Below the pieces are notes generated by a model, which had not been told where the DNA came from, searched no databases, and saw only the letters and a list, made by a program, of their open reading frames with translations. A DNA stretch of 64,000 bases from Xanthostigma xanthostigma (lineage: Eukaryota > Arthropoda > Insecta > Raphidioptera > Raphidiidae): NCBI GenBank assembly GCA_963575645.1, contig OY754469.1, forward strand, positions 21,036,001-21,100,000, read 5' to 3'. Numbering within the stretch: position 1 is the first letter of the stretch; every line of letters starts with the position of its first letter. The translations under genes were made by a program, and so were the position numbers. Of the stretch, positions 33,760-44,279 are shown in pieces.

Positions 33760-36070
33760 TAAAACATGTACTTAATCTCTGATTATACTAAGCACTTTGA
33801 AAGTTTAAAAACTTTAAAACTAAATTTTCGGTTAATAATTTAAAATGGTAACCTTGTAAAAGAAACTATTATCACGTCAGTGATTTAAAAACCGTACAAA
33901 TGACGCTAGGATGATTGCATTCAATGCAAGACAAAGCACAGCGCGCAATTATAACATTCCTAACGGGTGACTTTATAAGATGGGGCTTGGGCGTCAATCT
34001 AATGTATTATATCATAATAATTTAAAACAAAGGCTGTAATTGCATGTGCTAATATGTACTTACATTAAACGTCGTGGGCGTTTTTATGTAATCATATGGA
34101 TTTATACAGCATGAATAGCTGTCCAAAAATGTTTGGTTTTACTGTCAAGAATTAACTGTGAGGTTTTCGAACGTTTCAACTTAGATAGTAAATACAATTT
34201 TTTTAATTTTTGTTTTCTGAAATCACTAACTGCTATGGTTGAGTAAAAATAAGGCTGGATCTATATAGTATACAGTGCGATTTGGAACTTGAGTTTTGGA
34301 ATTTTAAATTAAGGTTTTTTGGCTGTTTTAACATGTCAGATACTTCATAAAATCAGTATGTTTTTTATTTTGAATGGAAAGCTGAAGCCTAATGATCTAG
34401 CTCCAACCTAAAGGTTGATATTTATTTTTCAGTGGTACATTTACAATCTGAAAATAACGGATCTTAGAAAATGTTATTCATCTTAAAAAAAATAATTTTT
34501 TTAAATTTTGTTTCATTCTGGATGTATTTAAAGAATAGTTATTGTAAAATACAGGAAAAATAAAATTAACATTTCTTTGCTCTTTTAACCACCACCAAAT
34601 TAACTAATCAATTAATTAACTATATGTAAGTAACAACATTTCCTATATGTCTTATTTATGTTGTTATAATGTTCTTTTGGAAGACTTTTTTTTGCTTTTT
34701 CTCTATAATAATGAAAAATATCGGCAATAACTCAGTCACTTCCTTTCAGTATCGAAGTACGATTTCAATATTTCGTAAGACTTTAATTTATTATTTTATT
34801 TTTTTAAATGAGTCAACCCAATATGACAGTTATTAAAAATAGATAACTCCCAAAGCTTACCGTTGTAAATATATGAACAAAATGCATTATTTAGGAGGCG
34901 AACTGTAACATTTTTCAAAAACCAAACGTTTTATAAATTAAAAATGTAGTTCTGCAAAGCGCATGGTCACACAGTGTCCAGTCGTGCCGAGTCGGTAACC
35001 GAGTCCGCGCGGGAATCAAAAATAGCGCATGATGTGCTAATACCCACTTGATATGCGTTTATATATATACAAGAAAACATATAGATATAATAGATATACT
35101 ACGTGCAAGTCATAGGCGTACCGTCTCTCAAATGCATTGAATCTAAATATGATTGGTGTACCCGTGCAAAACTTTTTGCATGTATCTTCATATTGTTTTA
35201 AAAAATTGATATTTTGACACAGACTGAAGACAATAATTTTATTCCTCTTGCATTAGTTTCCATTTATAGTTATTAAAAAATCTAACCTCATTTGAGACAT
35301 TTACGATTTTCACTGTTTTTTCTGATCTGAGACCAAATTTTAGACTTGGTACAGTCTATCTAATATTTAAAAACTCAATTTTTGGCATTAAATTAACACA
35401 AACTTACACTCTCTTAATTAAATTGTTTGGAAAATAAAATAAAATTTTAGTTGTCTATTAATATTTTAAATATTCGTGCGAAAAAACTAACTAATTTAAT
35501 TAATATACACTTCAATTGTCAAAGTTGACTTGTCAAACTGTTTGCATAATCTCCAACATACGTACCTACATATTTGCATGGATCGTGAACATCGATGGAT
35601 TTTCTCTGTTTACGTTCCCCCCTCGTCTTTTTTACTATTATCGCTTGAAATCACCATTTTTAACGAAATTTCACAAAAAAAAAAAAAAAATAGTGATAAC
35701 ACATCTGTGGACAAAAGGTTTCAATTAAAAAAAAAATCGTATCAATCGGTTGAGTAGAGATTGCTGGCGGATTGTCTAGAGAACGGTCATTATGTAAAAC
35801 CAAACTGCGCTGTGCTAAGTAGACAATAATTAATAGAAGATTTTTGAGCGGGTTGTTTGATTGGACATATAATAGTGTCAACACTCACTACTTTATAAGA
35901 ACGCGTATTTAAAATATTTTCAACGTTACCAACTTTTTAAACACAGAAGAAGTAGTGTGTTTTAGCTGTACTGATAATTCAAATGTTCAGTTAAAAATAT
36001 TCTCTTTCTCTCGTTTTATTTTTTCCGAATTTGGTTCTATTCAATAACTAGAATAATTGTGATCCATTAA
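33760..36070. other. AT-rich stretch, little recognised
   Basis: A GC-rich patch at 34960-35030 (CGAGTCGGTAACCGAGTCCGC) might be regulatory. No gene, and frames at 35516-35884 are unsupported. Confidence 0.35.
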
Positions 36071-36078
36071 AGTTAAAG

Positions 36079-36297
36079 AGCGGTATTTGGAAAAAAATCC
36101 ATGGCATAAGGATCAAAGCAAAGCAATAGTGTTAACTTTTTAAACTTGCATTTATTACTGACGTTTCGGTACGCATTTGAAAACTCTGAAGATGGTACAA
36201 AGCGTACCCAAACGTCAGTAACAAATGCAAGTTTAAAAAGTTCACTATTGCTTTTCTTTGAACCTTATGCCACGTATTTTTTTCCAAATATCTCTCA
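36079..36297. mobile_element. Penelope-type foldback with hammerhead-like boxes
   Basis: Arms of ~95 bp mirror each other: TTTGGAAAAAAAT...GGCATAAGG and CCTTATGCC...ATTTTTTTCCAAA. At the centre CTGAAGA is followed by the perfect stem GGTAC-AAAGC-GTACC and then AAACGTC. The other arm supplies GAAACGTCAGTAA on the minus strand. This box order is the hammerhead arrangement known from Penelope-like elements. Confidence 0.6.
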
Positions 36298-36409
36298 ATT
36301 ATTTTTTTCCATGTCATGCGACTTCTAAGATGTTTTAGCCGATGTACAGAGAGTGGCCGTCTATTCGTTACTCATTATTTAGAGACGATGGATCCAGTAA
36401 TTACTGACA

Positions 36410-36551
36410 TAGTGCTATTTTGTGTGATCAATGTTAAAATAAACAAGGCTGTTGATTTTATATGTAACATAGGTAATGTTAAATTCTTTAGAGAGTGACA
36501 GAAAATTAACTTCACGGTAAATTCTTACACTAACCATACAGAATAGCACCA
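36410..36551. mobile_element. MITE family A (copy 3)
   Basis: AGTGCTATTTTGTGTGATCA at the left and ACCATACAGAATAGCACC at the right. Colinear with copies at 14290 and 23399. Confidence 0.72.
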
Positions 36552-36573
36552 GCAGACTGATGATTTAGCGTTA

Positions 36574-37000
36574 AGGCCGCTACACACAAGGCTAGCAACG
36601 CTGCTAGATTCCTTGCTAGATTTGCATACTAGTTTTCTAGCGCTGAATTTCTTGATTGCTGCTATGTGCTCGCTTCACACGAGACGTCTTTTCAAGCTAG
36701 TTATGTGAATTAATCTGGTGCGCGCGCAGTGACAGTTCAAAAATAAACACAAAGCAAAACGTGTTTGTTGTCTGACTCTGAGCAAAATGACGCCATATTT
36801 TGATTTGTGGGCGTTGACACAATATTGCTTTCTGATTGGTTTTGCTCATAGCTAGCAAGGAAAATAACCCCTGTTCTAATTTAAAAATCTATCTTGTGAG
36901 CTAGCAGGCGAGCCCGCAGAGATGTTATTACCAGCTTCGTACCCAGCCTACCGACCAGCAGAACTTCAAGCAGTGTTTCTGGCCTTGTGTGCAGCGACCT
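36574..37000. mobile_element. Harbinger-like MITE, 427 bp, complete
   Basis: AGGCCGCTACACACAAGGC and GCCTTGTGTGCAGCGACCT are inverted termini with two mismatches, and TTA lies at both flanks (36571-36573, 37001-37003). TAGCAAGG/CTAGCAGG motifs recur inside. A second, partial copy is at 1-108. The minus frame 36928-37113 is spurious. Confidence 0.82.
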
Positions 37001-37009
37001 TTACGTTCA

Positions 37010-38100
37010 CGCTGACCAAGCTTAGTAGCTTGGGTAGAGGTTGCCTCGTTCTGATGAATAGTTATGAAAGGGATGACGTTACACGGTGGATCTGTTAAAA
37101 GATTGTTAAACAACAGCTTTTAATTATGCATTTTAATGACAGTTATTAAAATTAAAAAAAAAATAGATTATTTATATTATTTGCAATAAATCGTAGATGT
37201 TTTAAATCATTTCGTCGACAAATAGTATTCATCTGTATTAAATATTTCGACATAAAAATTGAAGAAAGCAAGCCAAAAAAAAAAACTTTTAAAGAGAAGA
37301 CGGAAAAACATGTTAAAAAATGTTAAAAAAATAATTAAAAAAAATAGTTAATTAACAATGCCTACCACTTCTTTAGCAATATTTATTTTTTTGTTTCGTT
37401 ATATAGATATTATTAAAGCTAAACTTTTGTAATAAAAATTTATTTTTTCCTATTTTTAGCGTCTCTAGCTTTGTATTTCATTTCCGCGCTTACGCTGATT
37501 GGTTAGATGGAACAAGGCAACATGTGTAACTGTACTAACCTTGGCGCTGGCATGCCAGGAATAGTTTTTATAGTAACGAATTAAGCCCACCGATTTATTG
37601 TTATAGCACCGGATTAAAATGACGAGTCACCTCTGACGCCAATATATAGCTACTGATGTGCTATTACATTTCTGTACACAATCGCTATTTTTAACGCGAC
37701 TACGCGACCAATGTTTTCACTCGACTGCGTTTCTTTTAGTTTTCCGCGGAACTTCTAGTGCATTAAACATTTGCGAAAAAAAGCATTACACTGTTAATAA
37801 ATTGTTTATAGAAATCATTTACACTATATGCACTAGAAACCTTATCGTTATTGTTTACAGTGTACTATAAGCAACAAATTACGCGGAAAATTATTTTTTT
37901 CGAACCAAATCGAAAATTTATCGAAAGTATTGTGCAGCGTCAAATTATTTTTAAATAAATATATTTTCTTATTGTTTATATTTTTATTGTTAGTATAAAA
38001 CTTGTTATGGTTGTGTAACTTTGATTTTTATTTATTGACTGGTAATATAATAATTGTGTTGTGATTTTTGCAACATTTTATTTAGTTTCTGTGGATAAAC
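37010..38100. other. Mixed stretch; GC-richer patch 37,460-37,770
   Basis: The patch includes GCTGATTGGTTAG (inverted CCAAT) and lies ~400 bp upstream of a candidate first exon at 38117. Promoter function is only a guess. No repeats found. Confidence 0.3.
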
Positions 38101-38116
38101 AGCTTCTGTCGCAAAT

Positions 38117-38152
38117 ATGAAGAAATTGTTCCCGTCTTTGACTAGTCTTGAG
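38117..38152 (+). CDS. Candidate first coding exon (12 codons)
   Basis: The ATG frame MKKLFPSLTSLE ends at GAG|GTAAAA in phase 0. An acceptor-like GATAAACAG lies just upstream at ~38101, so the 5' end could be spliced. The frame is less AT-rich than its flanks. It is too short to identify, and the donor is acceptable rather than strong. Confidence 0.22.
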
Positions 38153-38159
38153 GTAAAAA

Positions 38160-38750
38160 ATGTTCTTTACAGAAACGTTTGTTTTTGAAAATAATCCTGA
38201 AAATACTTTGCTATTAATAAAAATAATTTTAATATGTTTTTACTTCAGACGCATGTTTTTATTTAGAAGCTTCGATTACAAAAATATAAATACTGCTACT
38301 TTTTGTTTTAAATATTTCCAAAAATTATATTATCAGAACTTTTTTTTGAGGGCATATTTTATTACACTACCAAATAAATGTTCCTATCAAACAGAAACTG
38401 TGTAAAAATATTTTTGCACGTTTTATTTTTATTTAGGTCTATTTATACAGAATCGTCCAATCAGAATTTAGAATTCAACTTTAATATAGTATTTTTTTCA
38501 TATTTTTCTTACTTTTAATTTAAAATCCGTGAAAATAAATAAAATACTGCGTCTGGCTAAAGCAATAAGGAAAACATTTAAATAAAAACTGTCAATTCTC
38601 AACACATAAATAAATATTCAATGAAAATACAGACAAATTATTGAGGTCACAGTTTTTAGTCATAAGCGAGTACAATTTACAAAATATAATTTAATCAGCT
38701 AAGCTGCTGCCATATTTCTTATATTGATGAATATTATTCGCCAAAAAAAT
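38160..38750. other. AT-rich stretch, nothing recognised
   Basis: The 81-codon frame at 38160-38405 is low-complexity and unsupported. Confidence 0.45.
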
Positions 38751-38753
38751 ATT

Positions 38754-39355
38754 TATTGTCCAACCGTAACCGAATTTCGACCTCAGTCTCAGTTTCGGCC
38801 GAAACCGAAACTGAAATTTCATGTTTTCGTAGGAAAATAAACAGTCTTTACTTTTTTTTAATATGTAATTCAAACACATATTAATCATTTCAGCCTCTGA
38901 TATTTTAACTAATCATTAACTTGTATCATATTATTACTCCCCTAATTTCAAAAAACACAAAAAAATATATTTTTTTTTAATATTATGAAATAAAATAAAA
39001 GCTACAAAACAAAATTATTTTTTAGTAAAAAGTATTTACCTAAAAAATATTTTTAAGTAGGTAGGTACACAAAACAAAAAAAAATAAAACACTTTTTCAT
39101 CTAAAGAACAAAATTATTTCTTCTAAACTTTGGTCATTTTGTATGGTACTCTTTTTAACGAACTAACGAACTATAATAAAATTAAAATTAATAAGTACCT
39201 TCCTACCAAATACAGCAAGAACATGTCCGATTTCAGAGCGAAACCTCTAGAATGCAGTTTCTCTTTCAGCCGTAGTTTCGGACGGATGGCAGCCGAAACC
39301 GAAACCAGTTTTTTTGCCGAAACAAGACCGAAACCGAAAATTCGGTCGGACACTA
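38754..39355. mobile_element. hAT-like non-autonomous element, 602 bp
   Basis: TATTGTCCAACCG and CGGTCGGACACTA are imperfect inverted ends. Flanks AAAATATT (38746-38753) and AAAATAAT (39356-39363) match at 7 of 8. Both subterminal regions are built of TTTCGG/CCGAAA repeats. The frame 39130-39462 is a product of these repeats. Confidence 0.65.
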
Positions 39356-39945
39356 AAAATAATTATAAAATTAAATCATATGAACTGATTCATTTCGATG
39401 CAGAATATGTGCAGGAAATAAGGTATCTTCTACTACTTCTAACAAAGAACCGTAAAAAATAATTATTTTTAAAATGTTAAAACTTCGCAGTTGATTAAAT
39501 TAAAATAAATAAAAATTTAAAATTGTTTAGTTGTACAACTGAGAATGTCAAAACACATTGATGTAAACAGTTCAACTTTATTTTTAGAAACTGCGTTGTA
39601 AATATAGGTATACTCTATAAAACAAAACGGTCAAAAACGAAAACAGTTAAAAAATCAAAACAATGAAGCATGATTCATGTATGAAATTGATCGTGAAAAC
39701 TCAACAATTAACGTAACTAATGCAGTTTACGCGAATTTTTTGTATTACCGACTAGGAATTCTAAATTTGTGTCAACTGAGTGCAGCCAACAGTAGCGTGC
39801 GTTAATTTTTATAAATAACTATGACATAGCCGTAAGTCGTAAATCCAATTATAAACTAAACGGACTAAATTTAATATTAATATTCGATTTGAATGACTCG
39901 TTAAATGCGGCACATGAGGCACCAATTACAAACATGTTTTCATAC

Positions 39946-40029
39946 CTGCTTTTTATGAACAGTTTCACCTACATAAGAGGCGATGATTTCCTCCGCCGAT
40001 TTATTTGCGATGCCAGGTTTCATGAAAAG
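39946..40029 (-). CDS. Candidate internal coding exon, 28 codons, unknown gene
   Basis: On the minus strand an 84-bp stretch between ATATCAG| and CAG|GTATGA is open in phase 0 at both ends and reads LFMKPGIANKSAEEIIASYV, then GETVHKKQ. The residues look like ordinary soluble protein (alternating K/E, an amphipathic NKSAEEIIASYV helix). The codons are GC-richer than the AT-rich flanks, with several GCN and ATC choices. The internal ATG could also make it a first exon. The pyrimidine tract before the acceptor is weak. I do not recognise the family. It is the best host-exon candidate in the window. Confidence 0.4.
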
Positions 40030-40142
40030 CTGATATTTTAAGTTTGTTTAAACACCAGTTGAAAGTGCAACAAGTTTCGTCAATTGAAATAATGCCGAAA
40101 TAATAAGCAAACGGTTTGAATAAAACTTATTGACGACCGTTA

Positions 40143-40418
40143 GAAGTTAGACTTCTTTGGCGTAATTAAAAACTAAATTTCAATTTGCATGCAAATAATT
40201 TATTGAAATAAAACAATGAACGAACTGGAGTGTTTTTAGCATAAATACAGTTATTACTTATCAGACGCTACGCTCGTGCGAACATGGTCGCTACCTCAAT
40301 TCTGTTGGTAGCATCTAATAACTTCATCTTGTTCATTTTGATATTACAGTGTGCACGCCAATCGTAAAAATTCACTTCCATATTTTTTTCATAACGCACC
40401 AAAAGAAATAAAAACTTC
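40143..40418. mobile_element. TIR repeat family B (copy 2)
   Basis: GAAGTTAGACTTCTTTGGCG at the left, and an inverted version near CGCACCAAAAGAAATAAAAA at the right. Colinear with 29902-30264. Confidence 0.68.
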
Positions 40419-40693
40419 AAAAAGAAAAGAGTGTAACAATAAATGTGCTTGCCTTTGGGCTACAATGACGTTAGTTCCATGAATATTGTGTGAAGTCATT
40501 TAGTTTAATTTGATATAACTAAATATAGTTAAGTGTAAATTATCATAGTTATCGAGCTTCCATAATGTACAATTATTAAATAAGATAAGAAAAGCTTTTA
40601 AAAAGTTGCATCTACATCAATCGCAATCGCTCGAAAATTTATTTAGCTAAAAAAAAACTCGATTTAAGGAGCGACATTTCAATGTAAAAATCT

Positions 40694-41023
40694 TTGTATG
40701 AAAGTATTCAATCTGGTGAAATACGTATCTTCTTTTTGTTTTGTTTAGTATTTTTGTCCATAAATAAAAAAATCAGTGAAAGCTTCATGTTAGAGAGATG
40801 GTATGGCTTCAGAGAATTCACTATAAAAACACTTACTCGGGTAAAAAATAACATAACGGGTAAGGTTTCTGCCCCGGAACTCCGAGATTTCGCAATTTCG
40901 AAACTGCGTACAACTATTTTAAAAATATCAATTCCGGAACTGAAGAATTTTATATCTGAATTCCATAATTATAGAAAATATTACAAGTTGAAAAAAATGT
41001 TTTCTAAATTTGTCGACCAATGA
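40694..41023 (+). CDS. Unplaced 109-codon ORF
   Basis: One of the longest frames in the window outside known repeats. The N-terminal third is hydrophobic (FFLFCLVFLSI), perhaps a membrane anchor; the rest is basic. An internal repeat is visible: APELRDFAISK and IPELKNFISE, both starting from CCGGAACT in the DNA. A donor-like ACGG|GTAAGG lies inside the frame. No family is recognised, and there is no promoter or homologue in the window. A chance frame in a repeat is possible. Confidence 0.22.
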   Translation: MYESIQSGEIRIFFLFCLVFLSINKKISESFMLERWYGFREFTIKTLTRVKNNITGKVSAPELRDFAISKLRTTILKISIPELKNFISEFHNYRKYYKLKKMFSKFVDQ

Positions 41024-41029
41024 ATTTGC

Positions 41030-42055
41030 AAATGTCTGACGTACAATTTTTTTTTCAACGCTATATCAATAAAATTTCAATTAAAAAAAATACGTTTCTT
41101 CTACATCGAGTAGGTATTTATTGATATCGGAACAAGTTGCGAAATTCTGAAACAGTACCCGAATTCAGGATGATTCAATATTGGAGGTCCTAATAACAAA
41201 TGGTTATTTTTTCTAGTTTGTAAGAAATTGTCAGATCTAATAAAGCACGTATATTTTATTTAAATTGTAAGATAAATAAAAAATACCAAACCAAATTAAT
41301 CACTGAAATTAAATACAGGTTTATTCAAAATTTACATAGCTATAAAATAACAAAGGTCGATCGATATATAATAAGGAAAGCAATTTTGTTTGGGGTCGTT
41401 TTTTATGTCCTATTTTATGTAGAGGGTTTCTTCTATTGATCTGGTATGTTGGAGTTTAATCTGTCTGGCTACACAACAATACTGCAGTCATAATCAGTCA
41501 AAAGGCTACCAATAAATAAATTCTGAATAAAACTAAACAACTGCAAAATAGTTTATTGAGCAATAAACGTATACTGCATAGTTTTTTTTTCTTGTTAAAG
41601 TTAACATGGCAGCGTTCTGGCATTATTCCATGAGAAAATAAAATGTATCAAATACTCGGAAATATTACGAGTTCAATTTATAGGGGTCTGTGCTTTGGCA
41701 TCCGTATAGTAAAGTAGAATTTAAAAATATTGTCTGAAGACACAAGTAATTCAAGAATTACAAGGCGCGAAATTCTATAAAATATACCCCGGCGTTATGT
41801 TTGAAAATTGTTGTATATTTTTAACGACACTTTGAGCTTAATAATATAATTTAATTAACTTAATCTACGAAAAAAATTACAGTTGAAAATATTGAAACAC
41901 AGAAAGGAAAAAATCATTTTAATAATTTATTAATAATTAGTCACAACCAACTTTTTTATAATTGTTACCCTAAATTATTAAAATAATTATATTTCCATTT
42001 TGGTACATTTCAATAAAAACTTTCTTTTTATTATTATTTTATTTTTCTTGTAATA
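41030..42055. other. AT-rich stretch, nothing recognised
   Basis: No coding or repeat structure is supported. Confidence 0.5.
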
Positions 42056-42059
42056 ACAT

Positions 42060-42540
42060 ATATCTCTGATGCGCATGCGCCGATTTTTCCCGAAATAAAA
42101 TACAAAAATTTCTTGTAAAACAGATAGAATAATAAGCCGCTATGAAAAGTATACCATTGTTATATAAAAAACGTTATAGCACATAATATCTCTTGCGCAT
42201 GCGCCGATTTTCCCCAAAAATAAATTACAAAACTTTCTTGTAAAACAGATAGAATCATCAACCGTTATGAAATGTAAAGCATTATTATAAGAAACAGCGT
42301 CATAGCCCATATATCTTTTGCGCATGCGCCGATTTTCCCCAAAAAATTTACAAAACTTTCATGTAAAAATAGATAAAATAATAAGTCTTTTTAAAAACTA
42401 TATTATTATTATATAAAACAACATTATAAAAGATATACTCTTTTACGCATGCGCCGATGTTCCCAAAAAACAATAGGCCACTTCATATTTGCATATCAAA
42501 CATCCTCCCAAAATTTGGTTTCAATCCGCTCATCCGTGGT
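42060..42540 (-). repeat. Interspersed repeat R1 (copy 2, inverted) with tandem array
   Basis: On the minus strand it shares GAGCGGATTGAAACCAAATT and TGGGAGGATGTTTGATATGC with 54601-54680 and, less closely, 930-980. The GCGCATGCGCC block, single in the other copies, is amplified here. Confidence 0.7.
42065..42470 (-). repeat. Tandem repeat, ~125-bp unit, ~3.3 copies
   Basis: GCGCATGCGCCGATTTT or a close variant starts at 42071, 42195, 42320 and 42445 (periods 124, 125, 125). Units share AAAACTTTCTTGTAAAACAGATA and a TTATTATATAAAA-type stretch. Confidence 0.92.
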
Positions 42541-43150
42541 GTCGGAATGGTAAGAAATGTCAAAAATGACGTTTGCGTCTGTCAAAGTATTATGTTCTAA
42601 TAATTAGTTATTCAAAATTGTTAACTCAGAAGGCGTTGCATTTCACAAATATTTGAAATGCCATCCGTTTTTGAACAAATGCAATCGTTTTATTTTAAGA
42701 CAGAACAAACGTAATCTTTATATTACCATATTAAACCGTGCAACAGAGAGATAACCGAAAGATGTTTGCCATCGATTATATCAAATTGAATTTATTTCTA
42801 AATAAATTTGTATAAAAAACATGTTTTGGCAAATTCTGTTGTACGAAATTTATGTAAAATTTTCTCCTCTTTCGTTTAAGACAGGTTTCGAACCGATCTG
42901 ATTTAAATTGAGTGAGTTATAAGCAAAAAACTTCGTTTTTTCTTTATTGCTCCCCTCTGGGGTCAAAATTCAAAAATCGGGCGACGTTAGGATTTAAGTT
43001 ACCCGGAGACGAATCGAACAAAAAAAAGTTTTTTAAAATCGGTTAAGGCGTTTGGGCTGTACGCTGGATACAAAAAGCGTGACTCACAGATTCACAGACA
43101 AAGCGAGTACATATAAGGCGCTTTAGCTTACGCTAATCGCGCCTAAAAAT
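42541..43150. repeat. Repeat-like stretch, part shared with 50.6 kb
   Basis: GGGCTGTACGCTGGATACAAA followed by GCGTGACTCACAGATTCACA and GACAAAGCGAGTAC (43055-43110) recurs at 50650-50706. ACCGATCTGATTTAAATTGA and AAAATCGGTTAAGGCG are also repeat-like wording. Probably the continuation of a large element. Confidence 0.5.
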
Positions 43151-43890
43151 GTAAAAACCATTTCCTTAACAGTTACGTATCAATAAAATCGTTTGCATTA
43201 AAAAACAGCGTACAAACTATACCTGTACTGACCAGAAAAACCTGTTCGTGAAGGTACCCATGTTATTTAACGAAGTGGCGTACATTAGACCTGCACCAGC
43301 AACCAGCAACGACCGTCAGAGCAAATCGTGTCGGTCCGGGTACAATTCTAACTTGCAATTTCTATATCTGACCGTGCTAAACCAACTTAATTTTGTGTTT
43401 TTGGTACTTTTTTCGTACTGTAGATAAGGAAAAATAATATCCAAAAGCTCAAAGACTTTCGAAAATATTGAAAGTTGTTCTCTCCATAATTCAGGAAATA
43501 AATTATGAAATTCTCCCTACTGCTTCATTTTTTTGATAGGGTGAAACCAAAAGTTTCTTTTTCTCCGGGTTTCTTTCTCTCCGTCCTCTTCACACATCGT
43601 CAAAATAAAAACTTCTTCCACCGAACTATGCACGTTCATGTTTCACATTCATTACTTGAAAACTGCAAAATGACTTCCGCACTCGGAAGCTACACTAAAA
43701 ATTGCTGGTCGGTATAGTGCAGGTTTGTGCTGTGCTGATCGTTTTGGTCCGTGCAGGTACAGTGCGTGTGGTCTTCAAAAGAATCGATCTTTTCTCAATA
43801 CCGCAGTTTCTGCTGAATTTATCATAGCAATGCCAAAAAAAAGACGGGTTGCACTCCGGGAGTGCCAGCGGAAGTGAAAACCTAGATGTA
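43151..43890. other. Mixed stretch, weak inverted repeat
   Basis: ACCTGCACCAGCAACCAGCAA near 43290 is partly complementary to TTGCTGGTCGG...GTGCAGGT near 43705. It may be ends of an old element. No gene is seen. Confidence 0.3.
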
Positions 43891-43894
43891 CTTA

Positions 43895-44173
43895 AACTAA
43901 ATTTCGCTAGTAGCAATATAAGTTACATGCAGTGCAAAAAATTATAAGCTATAAGCTTTGACAAAACATTAAGAGATGTCGCTATGCATCCAGGTTTCGT
44001 AAAACTACACATTTATAAAATTACATGCAGCGAGTTACTGGATGTAATTTTTTAAATTTGCAGTTTTACGAAACCTGAGTACACATCTCTTAAGGTTTTG
44101 TTAAAGCTTATAGCTTATAATTTTTTGCACTGCATGTAACTTATATTGCTACTGACATCTAGCGAATTTTAGT
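43895..44173. mobile_element. Foldback MITE, ~280 bp
   Basis: Arms of ~110 bp: TAGCAATATAAGTTACATGC, AAAATTATAAGCTATAAGCTT and AGGTTTCGTAAAACT at the left recur inverted at the right. Ends ACTAAATTTCGCTAG and CTAGCGAATTTTAGT pair with one mismatch. No coding capacity. Confidence 0.8.
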
Positions 44174-44217
44174 ATATGTACTGCCGAAGCAAGTACGGTA
44201 GACCGTCTCAACAACTC

Positions 44218-44263
44218 GTCAGGGTCACGTGACCCTGACGCCTGACGCGTCAGATCTGACGCG
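44218..44263. repeat. Cluster of overlapping perfect palindromes
   Basis: A 22-bp perfect palindrome centred on CACGTG (44218-44239) is followed by CTGACGCGTCAG (44242-44253) and CGCGTCAGATCTGACGCG (44246-44263). All use the CTGACG word. The patch is sharply GC-rich in an AT-rich setting, 45 bp after the foldback at 43895-44173. Confidence 0.9.
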
Positions 44264-44279
44264 AGTTTAACAGTTTTTG

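Noticed and set aside
39130-39462. 110-codon frame with repeated PKP/ET motifs
   Set aside because: Produced by TTTCGG/CCGAAA subterminal repeats of a hAT element.
42065-42470. CRISPR-like array
   Set aside because: The spacing is regular but whole 125-bp units are similar, with no short repeat and unique spacer pattern, and the DNA is eukaryotic.
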